Source of the DNA: Brachybacterium endophyticum
Lineage (GTDB): Bacteria > Actinomycetota > Actinomycetes > Actinomycetales > Dermabacteraceae
Reading direction: 5' to 3'
DNA length: 64,000 nucleotides
NCBI RefSeq assembly: GCF_003130585.1
Contig: NZ_QFKX01000001.1
Coordinates: 186,001-250,000, forward strand
The translations under genes and the position numbers were made by a program. Below are positions 16,933-25,246 of the stretch, in pieces; positions within the stretch are counted from its first letter, which is position 1; each line of letters begins with the position of its first letter. The notes beneath the pieces were generated by a model. That model saw only the letters and a program-made list of their open reading frames with translations, made no database searches and was not told where the DNA came from.

Positions 16933-17939
16933 GCAGGGTCGATGCCCGTCTGCCGGTGCCTCTTCCCGCTCTCGGCTTCGGCGCCGCCCAGCTCGGCAAC
17001 CTCTACCGCGTCACCACCGACGACGAGGCCGACGGCGCCGTGGCCGCCGCGTGGGACGCGGGCATCCGCTACTTCGACACCGCGCCGCACTACGGCATCG
17101 GCACCAGCGAGAGGCGCCTGGGGGAGAGGCTGCAGGCCTACCCCCGGGAGGACTACCTGGTCTCCACGAAGGTGGGCAGGCTGCTCGAGGCGGGCCCGGG
17201 CACCGGCGACGACACCGCGAGCGGCTTCTGGGTGCCCGACCACCACGTGCGCCGCTGGGACATGAGCGAGGCCGGGGTGCGCGCCTCGCTCCAGGCATCA
17301 CTGCTGCGGCTGGGTCTCGACCACGTGGACATCCTCTACTTGCACGACCCCGAGGAGGGCCCCACCGAGCAGGCCTTCACCGAGGCCCTCCCGGCGCTCA
17401 CCCGGATGCGGGAGGAAGGCCTGGTCGCTGCGATCGGCGTCGGCTCGAAGGACGCGGACGTCTGCGAGCAGGCCGTGCGCACCGGCCTCATCGACCTGGT
17501 CATGCTCTCGGGTCGCTACACGCTGCTCGAGCAGGACGCGGCGAGCGGCCTGCTGGAGGCCTGCCTCACCCATGACGTGCAGGTCGTCGACGTCAGCGTG
17601 TTCAACTCCGGCCTGCTCTCGCGGCCCGTCGTCCCCGAGGACGCGCCCTACGAGTACGAGCCCGCGCCGGCCCCGCTCATCGCTCGCGCCCGGGAGCTCG
17701 CCGCGCTCGCCGAACGCCACGGCGCCACCCTCCCCGACCTCGCCGTCCAGTACCCGCTGCGCCATCCCGCGATCGCCTCGGTCGTGCTCGGTATGCGCAC
17801 CGCCGAGCACGTCCGCTCCAACGTCGCCCGCCTCCAGCAGCCGATCCCCGACGAGGCCTGGGCCGACGTCGCGGCGCTCGAGCGAGAAGGGTCGACGCCC
17901 GGGCGGGAGGGCGACGAGGGGACGGGCACGGACCGATGA
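16929..17939 (+). CDS. Aldo/keto reductase, L-fucose (D-threo-aldose) 1-dehydrogenase-like
   Basis: A 336-residue AKR. The catalytic tetrad is D50 (YFDTAPHYG), Y55, K81 (VSTKVGR) and H139 (LYLHDPEEG). [11 protein letters not shown] and [11 protein letters not shown] are features of aldose 1-dehydrogenases that oxidise L-fucose at C1 to the lactone with NAD(P). ATGA overlaps join it to the dehydratase before it and the lactonase after it, so the three are translated as a unit. This step would be the first oxidation in the pathway. Other D-threo aldoses such as L-galactose are possible extra substrates. Confidence 0.87.
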   Translation: MSRVDARLPVPLPALGFGAAQLGNLYRVTTDDEADGAVAAAWDAGIRYFDTAPHYGIGTSERRLGERLQAYPREDYLVSTKVGRLLEAGPGTGDDTASGFWVPDHHVRRWDMSEAGVRASLQASLLRLGLDHVDILYLHDPEEGPTEQAFTEALPALTRMREEGLVAAIGVGSKDADVCEQAVRTGLIDLVMLSGRYTLLEQDAASGLLEACLTHDVQVVDVSVFNSGLLSRPVVPEDAPYEYEPAPAPLIARARELAALAERHGATLPDLAVQYPLRHPAIASVVLGMRTAEHVRSNVARLQQPIPDEAWADVAALEREGSTPGREGDEGTGTDR

Positions 17940-18841
17940 CGGCCCCACCCCAGATCACCGACACCCACCTCCACCTGTGGGACCTCGAGAAGAGCCCCTA
18001 CGCCTGGCTCGACTCCGCCCCGCCCGCGCTGCGCCGCAGCGGGCGATGGGCGGAGGTGCGCGACGGCCTCGCCCGCCTCGGCGCCACCCGCGTGATCCTC
18101 GTCCAGGCCGACGACACGGCCGAGGACACGGCGCATCTGCAGGCGACCGCCCGCGCGATCGAGGGTGAGGCCGCGCCCGACGGCGAGGCCGAGGCCGATG
18201 GGTCAGGGGTGCGGGCCGACGTCGTCGGCTGGCTGCCGCTGATGGACCCCGGCGCCGTCGCAGCCGCTCTCGCCGATCCCGCGTGCGCCGATCACCTGGT
18301 GGGGGTGCGTCACCTGGTCCACGACGCGCGCGATCCCGGGTTCCTCGAGCGACCCGAGGTCTCCGGTTCGCTCGACCTGCTCGCGGACGCCGGGCTGCCG
18401 CTCGACGTGCCCGACGCCTTCCCCCGCCACATGGAGCAGGTGGCGCGCCTGGCCGCCCGTCACCCCGACCTCACCCTCGTCCTCGATCATCTGGGCAAGC
18501 CTCCGCTGGGCGACGCCGCGGCGATGGCGTCCTGGCGTTCGTCGCTCGAGGCGATCGCCGCCGCCCCGCGCGCCGTCGCGAAGCTCTCGGGCCTCTCGAC
18601 CAGCGGCAACGGCGACATCGCGTCGGCCGTGGAGACCGCCCTCCACCTGTTCGGCCCCGAGCGGCTGATGGTCGGCTCCGATTGGCCGATCGCGCCCGAA
18701 CCCTTCACGCTCACCGCCGGCTTCGAGCCCCTGCTCGAGCATCTCGAGACGGTCCTGGGCGGGGACCAGCACGCCCGGGCCGCCGTGCTGCACGGGACCG
18801 CGGCCCGGATCTACCGCCGCCTCGAGGAGCCCTCGCTGTAG
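17936..18841 (+). CDS. Amidohydrolase, L-fucono-lactonase-like
   Basis: A 301-residue TIM-barrel hydrolase of the COG3618 amidohydrolase group. ITDTHLHLWD near the N-terminus supplies the HxH metal site, LVLDHLGKP the mid-barrel His, and MVGSDWPI the C-terminal Asp. Related proteins open sugar lactones, and in this operon it should hydrolyse L-fuconolactone to L-fuconate. ATGA overlap with the aldo/keto reductase gene. A hairpin follows 12 nt after its stop. Confidence 0.88.
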   Translation: MTAPPQITDTHLHLWDLEKSPYAWLDSAPPALRRSGRWAEVRDGLARLGATRVILVQADDTAEDTAHLQATARAIEGEAAPDGEAEADGSGVRADVVGWLPLMDPGAVAAALADPACADHLVGVRHLVHDARDPGFLERPEVSGSLDLLADAGLPLDVPDAFPRHMEQVARLAARHPDLTLVLDHLGKPPLGDAAAMASWRSSLEAIAAAPRAVAKLSGLSTSGNGDIASAVETALHLFGPERLMVGSDWPIAPEPFTLTAGFEPLLEHLETVLGGDQHARAAVLHGTAARIYRRLEEPSL

Positions 18842-18853
18842 GGCGACGTCCGC

Positions 18854-18887
18854 GGCGGGGCACCGCCTCCGGATGCGGTGGGCCGCC
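18854..18887. terminator. Convergent terminator, lactonase / rlmA-like
   Basis: Stem CACCGC/GCGGTG plus GGCGG/CCGCC separated by a symmetric GG/GG internal loop; 8-nt loop. It sits between two converging genes. Confidence 0.65.
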
Positions 18888-18897
18888 GATCCTCAGA

Positions 18898-19842
18898 TCA
18901 CCGGGGACGGTACGCGCTGATCAGGACCGACAGGGTGACGTGATCGGGCAGCTGCGCATTCTCGTGCAGGCGTGCGACGTCGACGTGCCGAGCACTCGGG
19001 GTCATCCCGACCAGGTCGACGGCACGCTGCGGCGTCAGTTCCACGAAGGTCTCGAGCTGCTCCGTGCTGTCGAGCTCGAAGTGAGGATCCAGCGCCGCAT
19101 GCAGTCGGTCCTCCTTCGCGGCCTCGATCGCGATCATCCCCGGCACGGCCTCCCTCAGCTCGGCGAGATGCTCCGCCGTCGGGCGCACCACCAGCAGTCG
19201 GCCCTGTGCTCGGAGGACGCGCTGGAACTCCTCCGGGCTGCGCGGGGCGAACACGGACAGTAGGACGTCGACCGAGGAATCCGCGAGGGGCAGCGGCCGG
19301 TACACGTCCCAGCTGGCCGCGGCAGCACGCGGGTGTGCTCGCGCCGCGTGCCGCAGCGCCCGCACCGAGGTGTCGACCCCGAGGCCGTGCGCGTGGGGCA
19401 GCTCCTCGAGCACCCGAGCGAGGTAGTAGCCGGTCCCGCAGCCGACGTCCAGGACCGTGCAGCGCGATGCCTCCTCCGCCCCGGCTGCTTCGATCGCTCG
19501 CGCCGAAAGTCCGGCCAGTGCTCCGGCGATCGGGGCATAGGTGCCGGAGTCCAGGAACGCCGCCCTGGCACGGGCCATCTCGGCGTCGTCACCGCTGGTG
19601 GCGCGGGATCCCGAGAGCAGACTGACGTAGCCCTGGCGACCGATGTCGAAGGTGTGGCCCTGGGAGCAGCGCACCGCGCGGCCGACGATCCCGAGCTCCT
19701 CGCCGCATTGCGGGCAGCGCAGCAGTTCGAGGACGGCGGTGAGTGCCGGGTGAGCGGGACCGGCTGCGACCGGGGTGCCGGTGGGAGCGGGACCGACTGC
19801 GCGGGATTCGGCCGATGCGGGGTCGGAAGCGGGGGCGGGCAT
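18898..19842 (-). CDS. 23S rRNA (guanine-N1) methyltransferase, RlmA/TlrB-like
   Basis: A 314-residue SAM-dependent methyltransferase. A zinc module C43-x2-C46...C59-x3-H63 (LRCPQCGEEL, VRCSQGHTFDIGRQGYVSLL) is followed by SAM motif I VLDVGCGTGYYL. This zinc-then-Rossmann order is diagnostic for RlmA-type enzymes, which methylate G745 or G748 in helix 35 of 23S rRNA; the G748 type gives tylosin/mycinamicin resistance in some actinobacteria. Residues 1-35 are a low-complexity extension. Start ATG at 19842 with AGGA 8 nt upstream. It does not belong functionally to the fucose genes that flank it. Confidence 0.88.
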   Translation of the reverse strand: MPAPASDPASAESRAVGPAPTGTPVAAGPAHPALTAVLELLRCPQCGEELGIVGRAVRCSQGHTFDIGRQGYVSLLSGSRATSGDDAEMARARAAFLDSGTYAPIAGALAGLSARAIEAAGAEEASRCTVLDVGCGTGYYLARVLEELPHAHGLGVDTSVRALRHAARAHPRAAAASWDVYRPLPLADSSVDVLLSVFAPRSPEEFQRVLRAQGRLLVVRPTAEHLAELREAVPGMIAIEAAKEDRLHAALDPHFELDSTEQLETFVELTPQRAVDLVGMTPSARHVDVARLHENAQLPDHVTLSVLISAYRPR

Positions 19843-19868
19843 GTCGTCATCCTAGGTTTGGCGTGCGT

Positions 19869-19929
19869 CGATGGCGCCAGGTGAGGTCTCGACGCCCCTG
19901 AGAGCGTGAGACCTCACCTGGAGCCATCG
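19869..19929. repeat. 61-bp hairpin element, copy 1
   Basis: Two 22-nt arms (19869-19890 and 19908-19929) pair with one mismatch around a 17-nt loop. Arms share CGATGGC.CC.GGTGAGGTCTC with the copy at 34271-34331. It lies between the FadR-type regulator stop and the rlmA-like start, both on the minus strand. No T-run follows, so it is more than a simple terminator; see findings. Confidence 0.85.
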
Positions 19930-19954
19930 GCCGCATCGGCCGCATCGGCCGCAT
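19928..19954. repeat. Tandem 9-mer CGGCCGCAT, three copies
   Basis: Three perfect copies abut the right arm of the hairpin element. Non-coding; absent at the other hairpin copy. The unit contains the palindrome CGGCCG. Confidence 0.8.
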
Positions 19955-20045
19955 GGTCCGGTGGTGCTGAGGCCGGGACCTGCACCCAGTTCTCCGCGCG
20001 GCTGCGCCTGGGCCCTCAGGCCCCGGGGCTCTTGGGCCCCAGCAC

Positions 20046-20741
20046 TCAGTCCTCCTCTGGCGGCGGCCCCTGGGCGATCAGCCACGACTCGACGCCGGCG
20101 ACGTGCGCGCTCGCGTAGACGCGGGCGAGGTCCGCGCGGCCGGCGCGCAGGGCCTCCAGGATCCGGGTGTGCTCGGCGAGGGTGCGCTGGGCCGCGGAGG
20201 CGTCCGTCAGTCCTCGCCACACCCGCGCCCGCGAGGTCGAGCTGGCGAGACTGTCCAGGAGCGTCGCCAGGTAGGCGTTGGGGCAGCGATGGTTGATCAG
20301 GCGGTGGAAGGCGATGTCGGACTCGACGAGCGTCTCGATGCCGGAACCGGCGGTGAGCTGCCCGAGCATCGCCTCGAGCTCGTCGAGGTCCTGCTCCGTG
20401 AGGTGCGGGCAGGCCTGCTCGACGGCGACCGGCTCGAGCAGACGCCGCAGCTCCAGGATCTCCAGGTGGGAGGAGTCCTGGTGCATGTCCAGCACGAAGG
20501 AGAGCGACTCGAGCAGCTGCGCGGGCTCGAGAGCGGTGACGTAGGTGCCGTTGCCCTGGCGGACGTCGAGCACACGGATCACCGAGAGCGCCTTGACCGC
20601 TTCGCGCAGGGAGTTGCGGGAGACGCCGATGGTCTCGGCGAGCTCCTTCTCCGTGGGCAGCCGGTCGCCCGGTCTCAACGTCCCGTCGACGACCATCTGC
20701 TTGATCGCCGAGATCGCCTTGTCGCTGACCGCGGAGGCCAT
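20046..20741 (-). CDS. FadR-subfamily GntR regulator of the fucose genes
   Basis: A 231-residue regulator. The winged helix at about residues 8-75 (DGTLRPGDRLPTEKELAETIGVSRNSLREAVKALSVIRVLDVRQGNGTYV, in part) is the GntR type and the all-helical C-terminal domain with ESDIAFHRLINHRCPNAYL is the FCD effector domain, whose Asp and His residues bind metal. Start ATG at 20741 overlaps the SDR stop as TGATG. Co-transcription with the SDR and FAH genes suggests it senses a pathway intermediate and binds the palindrome at 22482-22498. Confidence 0.9.
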   Translation of the reverse strand: MASAVSDKAISAIKQMVVDGTLRPGDRLPTEKELAETIGVSRNSLREAVKALSVIRVLDVRQGNGTYVTALEPAQLLESLSFVLDMHQDSSHLEILELRRLLEPVAVEQACPHLTEQDLDELEAMLGQLTAGSGIETLVESDIAFHRLINHRCPNAYLATLLDSLASSTSRARVWRGLTDASAAQRTLAEHTRILEALRAGRADLARVYASAHVAGVESWLIAQGPPPEED

Positions 20742-21514
20742 CAGTCCACCGGCCTCGTGCGCAGACCGCTCATGCCGCCGTCCACGGCCAGCGAGGTGCC
20801 GGTCGTCGAGGCGTTCAACGGGGAGGCCAGGAACACGACCGATTCGGCGACCTCCTGCGGGTTCACCATCCGCCCGGTGGGCTGGCGCGCATCCAGGGCG
20901 GCCCGCTCGGCGACCGGATCGGGGAAGCGCTGCACCATCGCGTCGACGAACTCGGTGGCCACGGTCCCAGGGTTCACGCAGTTCACGCGGATGCCTTCGC
21001 GCACGTGGTCGGTGGCCATCGCGAAGGTCATCGCCTGCACGGCGCCCTTGGTCGCCGAGTACAGCACGCGCTCCTGCAGGCCGGCGGTCGCCGCGATCGA
21101 GGACATGTTCACCACCGACGCGCACGCGGAGCGGCGCAGATGGGGGAGAGCGGCGCTCACCACGCGGGCCATCGCGGTGACGTTGACGCTGAGCACCTTC
21201 GCCCATTCCTCGTCGTCGTTCGCGGTGACGTCGCCGACGGCGCTGACGCCCGCATTGTTCACGACCACGTCGAGACCGCCGAGGGTCTCCGCGGCGGCGT
21301 TCACGGCCTCGGCCGTGGCCTCCCGGTCGGCGAGGTCCACCTGATGCACGGCCGCCCCCTGGGGAGCGCCCGTGGCCGAGAGGTCGAGGACGGCGACGTG
21401 GGCGCCGAGCTCGAGGAACCGGTTCGAGGTGGCCCGGCCGATACCCGAGCAGCCGCCCGTCACCAGGACCTTCAGCCCGTCGTAGGGGTTCGCCGGATTC
21501 GTCGTGGTGCTCAT
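20741..21514 (-). CDS. SDR dehydrogenase, 2-keto-3-deoxy-L-fuconate dehydrogenase-like
   Basis: A 257-residue classical short-chain dehydrogenase: TGGCSGIG cofactor motif at 19-26, NNAG at 86-89, catalytic S138/S139, Y152 and K156 (YSATK), and PG of CVNPGTV. Expected reaction: 2-keto-3-deoxy-L-fuconate to 2,4-diketo-3-deoxy-L-fuconate with NAD. Placement between the FAH-family hydrolase (overlapping by 4 bp) and the regulator gives the substrate. Generic 3-oxoacyl reductase activity is less likely in this context. Confidence 0.87.
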   Translation of the reverse strand: MSTTTNPANPYDGLKVLVTGGCSGIGRATSNRFLELGAHVAVLDLSATGAPQGAAVHQVDLADREATAEAVNAAAETLGGLDVVVNNAGVSAVGDVTANDDEEWAKVLSVNVTAMARVVSAALPHLRRSACASVVNMSSIAATAGLQERVLYSATKGAVQAMTFAMATDHVREGIRVNCVNPGTVATEFVDAMVQRFPDPVAERAALDARQPTGRMVNPQEVAESVVFLASPLNASTTGTSLAVDGGMSGLRTRPVD

Positions 21515-22437
21515 GCCTCACTCCTCGTGCGTGCCGGCGCGTCGGCCGCGGGGGCGTCGCGGAAGGTCTGTCGCTGGCTGCCGAGCCCCTCGATGGCGAG
21601 CTCGACGACGTCGCCGTCGCGCAGGTAGGGCTGGCCCTCGATCCCCATCGCGACCCCGGCGGGGGTGCCCGTGTTCACCAGATCGCCGGGGTAGAGCGTC
21701 ATGAAAAGGCTGAGGTAGGCGAGGACCTCGCCCACTCCGAAGATCTGGTCCGCCGTGGTGCCGTCCTGGCGCGTCTCACCGTTCACGCTCAGCGTGAGGG
21801 AGAGGTCCTGGACGTCGGCGATCTCGTCGGCCGTGACCAGGTAGGGGCCCATCGGGTTGAAGGTCTCGCAGTTCTTGCCCTTGTCCCAGGTGCCGCCGCG
21901 CTCGATCTGGAACTCGCGCTCGGAGACGTCGTTGCTGATCACGTATCCGGCGACGGCGTCGAGGGCCTCCTCGGGGCTCTCGGCGTAGCGCAGCGTGCGC
22001 CCCAGGACCACACCGAGCTCGACCTCCCAGTCGGTCTTCTCGGAGCCGCGGGGGATCAGCACGTCGTCGTCGGGGCCGACGACCGTGTCCGGAGCCTTCA
22101 TGAAGAGGATCGGCTCGGTGGGGAGCTCGGCATGCGTCTCCGCCGCGTGGTCGCGGTAGTTCAGGCCGATGCACAGGATCTTGCCCGGGGCGAGCGGGGC
22201 CCCGAAGCGGACGTCCGACGGCCGGTCATCGGATGATGGGAGAGGCGTGGAGGCGTCCACGGCGGGCAGTGTCCCGTCGGCGACGGCGCGGGCGACCTTC
22301 TCGATCCCGCCGTCCGCGAGGAACGAAGGGGAAAGCGCGGGTGCCTCTCCGGTCAGTGCAGAGAGGTCGTAAGCGGCGCCGTCCGCTTCGACGGCGAGGC
22401 GCTCGGCGCCGACGGCGCCGTGGGCGAAGAACTTCAC
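21511..22437 (-). CDS. Fumarylacetoacetate hydrolase family, 2,4-diketo-3-deoxy-L-fuconate hydrolase-like
   Basis: A 308-residue FAH-fold hydrolase. ILCIGLNYRDHAAET, FMKAPDTVVGPDD, the metal-binding WEVELGVVLG and SNDVSERE, and TGTPAGVAMG are the family motifs in order. With the SDR it would end the pathway by cleaving the diketo acid to pyruvate and L-lactate. Start GTG at 22437 follows GAGGGG. First gene of a three-gene operon with two palindromes upstream. Confidence 0.9.
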   Translation of the reverse strand: MKFFAHGAVGAERLAVEADGAAYDLSALTGEAPALSPSFLADGGIEKVARAVADGTLPAVDASTPLPSSDDRPSDVRFGAPLAPGKILCIGLNYRDHAAETHAELPTEPILFMKAPDTVVGPDDDVLIPRGSEKTDWEVELGVVLGRTLRYAESPEEALDAVAGYVISNDVSEREFQIERGGTWDKGKNCETFNPMGPYLVTADEIADVQDLSLTLSVNGETRQDGTTADQIFGVGEVLAYLSLFMTLYPGDLVNTGTPAGVAMGIEGQPYLRDGDVVELAIEGLGSQRQTFRDAPAADAPARTRSEA

Positions 22438-22463
22438 AGGTCATCCCCTCGGTGGGCGAGCGA

Positions 22464-22498
22464 TACCCTGGCAGGGTAACGCAGACATCCGATGTCTG
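22464..22498. promoter_or_regulatory. Two operator palindromes upstream of the fucose FAH-SDR-FadR operon
   Basis: TACCCTG-G-CAGGGTA at 22464-22478 and CAGACATC-C-GATGTCTG at 22482-22498 are both perfect, odd-length inverted repeats only 3 bp apart. Size and symmetry suit GntR/FadR dimers; the regulator is encoded at the end of this operon. Confidence 0.65.
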
Positions 22499-22516
22499 GC
22501 CGAGGCCTCCGAGGGG

Positions 22517-22563
22517 TGATCCCCGCCCGGATCCGAGGGTCGCGCCCGGGAGGGCCGGGATCA
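22517..22563 (-). terminator. Possible terminator of the Gfo/Idh gene
   Basis: TGATCCC (22517-22523) pairs with GGGATCA (22557-22563), which includes the stop codon; CCCGG/CCGGG pairs lie inside with internal loops. Confidence 0.35.
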
Positions 22564-23652
22564 GACCGTCGGCGCCGCGGTCAGCACCCGCGCCTGCTCC
22601 TGCGCCCGCAGGGCGAGCTCGACGGCCTTGAACACGTGCTCCTGGGTCATCGAGTTCTCGGTGCGGTGCAGGACGTCGAGGATCAGATCGCCGAAGAAGG
22701 GGTAGCCGACCTCGCCGGTGGCGTTCAGCCGGTGCTCGCCCTCGCCGTCGACGAGCAGCACCTGTCCGGGCCCGTTGTCGGTGGTCACGTCCACGTACTT
22801 GCGCAGCTCGATGTACCCCTCGGTGCCCAGCACGAAGGTGCGGCCGTCGCCCCAGGTGCGCAGACCGTCGGGCGTGAACCAGTCGACCCGCACGTAGCCG
22901 GAGGCGCCGGAGGACAGGGCGATGTGGGCGTCGCCGAAGTCGTCGAGCTCGGGATGCTCGGCGTGGCCGAAGTTGCCGATGGAGCTCGAGAGGATCTCGG
23001 CGTCGTCGCTGCCGGTGAAGGTCAGCATCTGCTCGAAGTTGTGCGAGCCGATGTCGGTGAGGATGCCGCCGTAGCGGGCGCGCTCGTAGAACCAGTCGGG
23101 GCGGGAGTCGGGATCGCCCAGCCGGTGCGGGCCCATCCCCAGCACCTGGATGACCTGACCGATCGCGCCGCGCTCGATGAGCTGGCCGGCGAGCACGGCC
23201 GCCTCGACGTGGATCCGCTCGGAGTAGTAGCAGGCGTACGTGCGGCCGGTGCGCTCGACGGCCTCGCGCGCCTGCGCGAGCTGGTCGAGGGTGGTCAGCG
23301 GCGTCTTGTCGGTGAAGTAGTCCTTGCCGGCCTCCATCACGCGGATGCCGAGCGGTGCACGATCGGCGGGCACCGCGGCCGCGGCCACCAGCAGCACGTC
23401 GGGATCGGAGAGCACCTGCTCCTCACTCTCGGCGATCCGCACCCCCTCGAAGTGCTCGGCGAAGGCGCGCGCCCGCTCGGGCTGCGGGTCATAGACCCAC
23501 TTCAGGGTGCCGCCCGCGCCGGTCAGGCCCTCGCACATCCCGGTGATGTGCCCGTGGTCGAGGTGCATCGCGGCGAAGGTGAACTCGCCGGGCTCGACGA
23601 CGGGGCGGGGCATCGGGGCGGGCGCGTAGTTCGCGCCTTCGGAGACGGCCAT
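22561..23652 (-). CDS. Gfo/Idh/MocA family oxidoreductase, atypical N-terminus
   Basis: A 363-residue NAD(P)-dependent sugar oxidoreductase. Unlike its neighbours it lacks a clean GxGxxG at the start: residues 22-40 read EFTFAAMHLDHGHITGMCEG, and the usual EKP motif is replaced by DKTPLTT. TDIGSHNFEQ supplies the catalytic-type Asp/His positions. The first 20 residues are an extension. Start ATG at 23652 with GAAAGGA upstream, just after a hexanucleotide repeat. Substrate unknown. The next genes on the strand are more Gfo/Idh proteins, suggesting a keto-sugar or inositol-type pathway. Confidence 0.8.
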   Translation of the reverse strand: MAVSEGANYAPAPMPRPVVEPGEFTFAAMHLDHGHITGMCEGLTGAGGTLKWVYDPQPERARAFAEHFEGVRIAESEEQVLSDPDVLLVAAAAVPADRAPLGIRVMEAGKDYFTDKTPLTTLDQLAQAREAVERTGRTYACYYSERIHVEAAVLAGQLIERGAIGQVIQVLGMGPHRLGDPDSRPDWFYERARYGGILTDIGSHNFEQMLTFTGSDDAEILSSSIGNFGHAEHPELDDFGDAHIALSSGASGYVRVDWFTPDGLRTWGDGRTFVLGTEGYIELRKYVDVTTDNGPGQVLLVDGEGEHRLNATGEVGYPFFGDLILDVLHRTENSMTQEHVFKAVELALRAQEQARVLTAAPTV

Positions 23653-23665
23653 GGGAAGTCCTTTC

Positions 23666-23689
23666 GCGGATGCGGATGCGGATGCGGAT
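23666..23689. repeat. Hexamer GCGGAT, four tandem copies
   Basis: Four perfect units directly upstream of the ribosome-binding site of the Gfo/Idh gene at 22561, in its 5' leader. Partial units continue beyond. Copy-number change here could alter translation. Confidence 0.8.
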
Positions 23690-23803
23690 GCTGATCGGTG
23701 CGGATCGGGTGCGGGTTCGGATCGGGGTGCGGAGCGGACGGGGCGGCGTGCGAGCCGAGCACCGATGCCACCGCGGCGGCGAGCGGAGGGACGCAGTGGC
23801 AGA

Positions 23804-25039
23804 TCAGTCCCGCGGCGCGACGGCAGGATCGGCCGCAGCTGCCCCGGGCGCCGTGGCCTCGTCGGAGGCCTCGGCCTGAGCGGTCGCGCCCGTCGGCATG
23901 TACCCCTCCTGCGTCCCGACCGACGCGGTCTTCTCGAAGAAGTGCGGCGCCCGTTCGACCAGCGTGCCGGAGCGGTAGTACGGGTCCTCGGCGGTGATCG
24001 GGAGGTCCACGACGCGGCGCTCGATGGCGGCCTCGTAGATCGCCGTCACCAGCTCCACGGCGCCGCGACCGTCGTGGCCGGTGACCTGCGGGTCGCGGCC
24101 CTCGCGCACGGCGGCCACGACGTCGGCCAGCTGCCCGGCGTGGCGCGTGCGCGTCAGCTGCGGGAGCGTCGCGGCGAACTCCTCGAGCTCGGCGACCACG
24201 TCGGCGTCGCCATCGGGCTCGGGGAAGCCGTTGGGGCGGGCGACCTCGGCCGCGACCTCCCACGGCTGGGACACGCTCGCGCGGGCGCCCTGCAGGATGA
24301 CCTCCTGCTTCTGGCCGTGGTGGACCACGGAGCTGGTGAGCTCGGCGAGGCTGTGCTCGTACTGCAGGATCGCGGCCGAGAGGTCCTCGACCTCGGCGTT
24401 GTCGTGCTGGGCGTTGGTCATCATGGCGGTCACCGCACGCGGGCGGCCCAGCAGCCACAGGGTGAGGTCGATGTGGTGGATCGCGTGGTTGAGGGTGGGG
24501 CCGCCGCCCTCGGAGGCCCAGGTGCCGCGCCACCACAGGTCGTAGTAGGAGTGGCCGCGCCACCACAGCGAGGCGATGCGGGTGTGCGAGAGCGGGCCGA
24601 GCTTCCCGGAGTCGAGCACGGCCTTCAGGCGCACCATCTCCTCGCGCCACCGGTTCTGCGCGATCACCGAGAGCGTCTTCCCGCTGCGCTCCTGTGCGGC
24701 GAGCATCGCGTCGCACTCCTCGAGCGAGGTCGCCATGGGCTTCTCGACCACCACGTTCACGCCCGCGTCGAGCACCTGCACCGCCAGCGGCGCATGGGCC
24801 GACGGGGGAGTGGCGATCGAGACCAGATCGAGCTCCTCGGCCTCGAGCATCGCGGCGACGTCGTCGTAGACGCGCGCCTCCGCCAGACCGAAGGCCTCCC
24901 GCTTGGCCTCCGGCCCGCTCCTGCTCAGGTCCGCGAGGGCGACGATGCGCAGGTCCGGGACCTCGTCGGCCAGCTCGGAGTAGGCGCTGAGGTGGGCATC
25001 GGAGATGGCGCCGGTTCCGATGATGCCGACGGTGAACAT
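23804..25039 (-). CDS. Gfo/Idh/MocA family oxidoreductase
   Basis: A 411-residue protein with the N-terminal Rossmann motif VGIIGTGAISDAH (GxGxxx) and VVVEKPMAT (EKP) near residue 100. GGGPTLNHAIHHIDLTLWLLG provides the conserved H-x3-D of the substrate domain. The last 60 residues are an Ala/Asp/Glu-rich tail. Start ATG at 25039; GGAAGG lies about 12 nt upstream. A 151-bp gap containing the hexamer repeat separates it from the next gene. Probably acts on a sugar or cyclitol; the specific substrate is not evident. Confidence 0.85.
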   Translation of the reverse strand: MFTVGIIGTGAISDAHLSAYSELADEVPDLRIVALADLSRSGPEAKREAFGLAEARVYDDVAAMLEAEELDLVSIATPPSAHAPLAVQVLDAGVNVVVEKPMATSLEECDAMLAAQERSGKTLSVIAQNRWREEMVRLKAVLDSGKLGPLSHTRIASLWWRGHSYYDLWWRGTWASEGGGPTLNHAIHHIDLTLWLLGRPRAVTAMMTNAQHDNAEVEDLSAAILQYEHSLAELTSSVVHHGQKQEVILQGARASVSQPWEVAAEVARPNGFPEPDGDADVVAELEEFAATLPQLTRTRHAGQLADVVAAVREGRDPQVTGHDGRGAVELVTAIYEAAIERRVVDLPITAEDPYYRSGTLVERAPHFFEKTASVGTQEGYMPTGATAQAEASDEATAPGAAAADPAVAPRD

Positions 25040-25246
25040 GTCGAGGTGCTGCCTTCCGTGGTGGGAGGCCGCGAGGCGCGGCGCTGCGTGATCCGAGAGG
25101 GCCGGGGCACCGCCGACGACTGCGTGCTCGACTGCTGTGCAAGCGACGGCGGGCGTGCTCCGGACCCCTCGAGATGATCCTCGATCCCGAGTCTTGCGTC
25201 GACCCCGCCCGAGGGCAGGGAGATGCCGCGGGTTGCCTCCGGTGCC
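25040..25246. other. Intergenic stretch without recognised signal
   Basis: 207 bp between two minus-strand oxidoreductase genes. I see no convincing hairpin, palindrome or small gene; it should hold the promoter of the gene at 23804-25039. Confidence 0.4.

Noticed and set aside
19869..19929. The 61-bp hairpin as an ordinary intrinsic terminator or attachment site
   Set aside because: No T-run follows on either strand, and a second copy with identical geometry but another loop lies 14 kb away. No integrase is present. A termination side effect is still possible.
20046..21521. FadR-type regulator as a 491-residue fusion protein
   Set aside because: The upstream part is the SDR gene read in the wrong frame; the ATG at 20741 gives a normal 231-residue regulator.
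23641..23700. GCGGAT repeats as a CRISPR array
   Set aside because: Units are contiguous hexamers without spacers and no cas genes are near.
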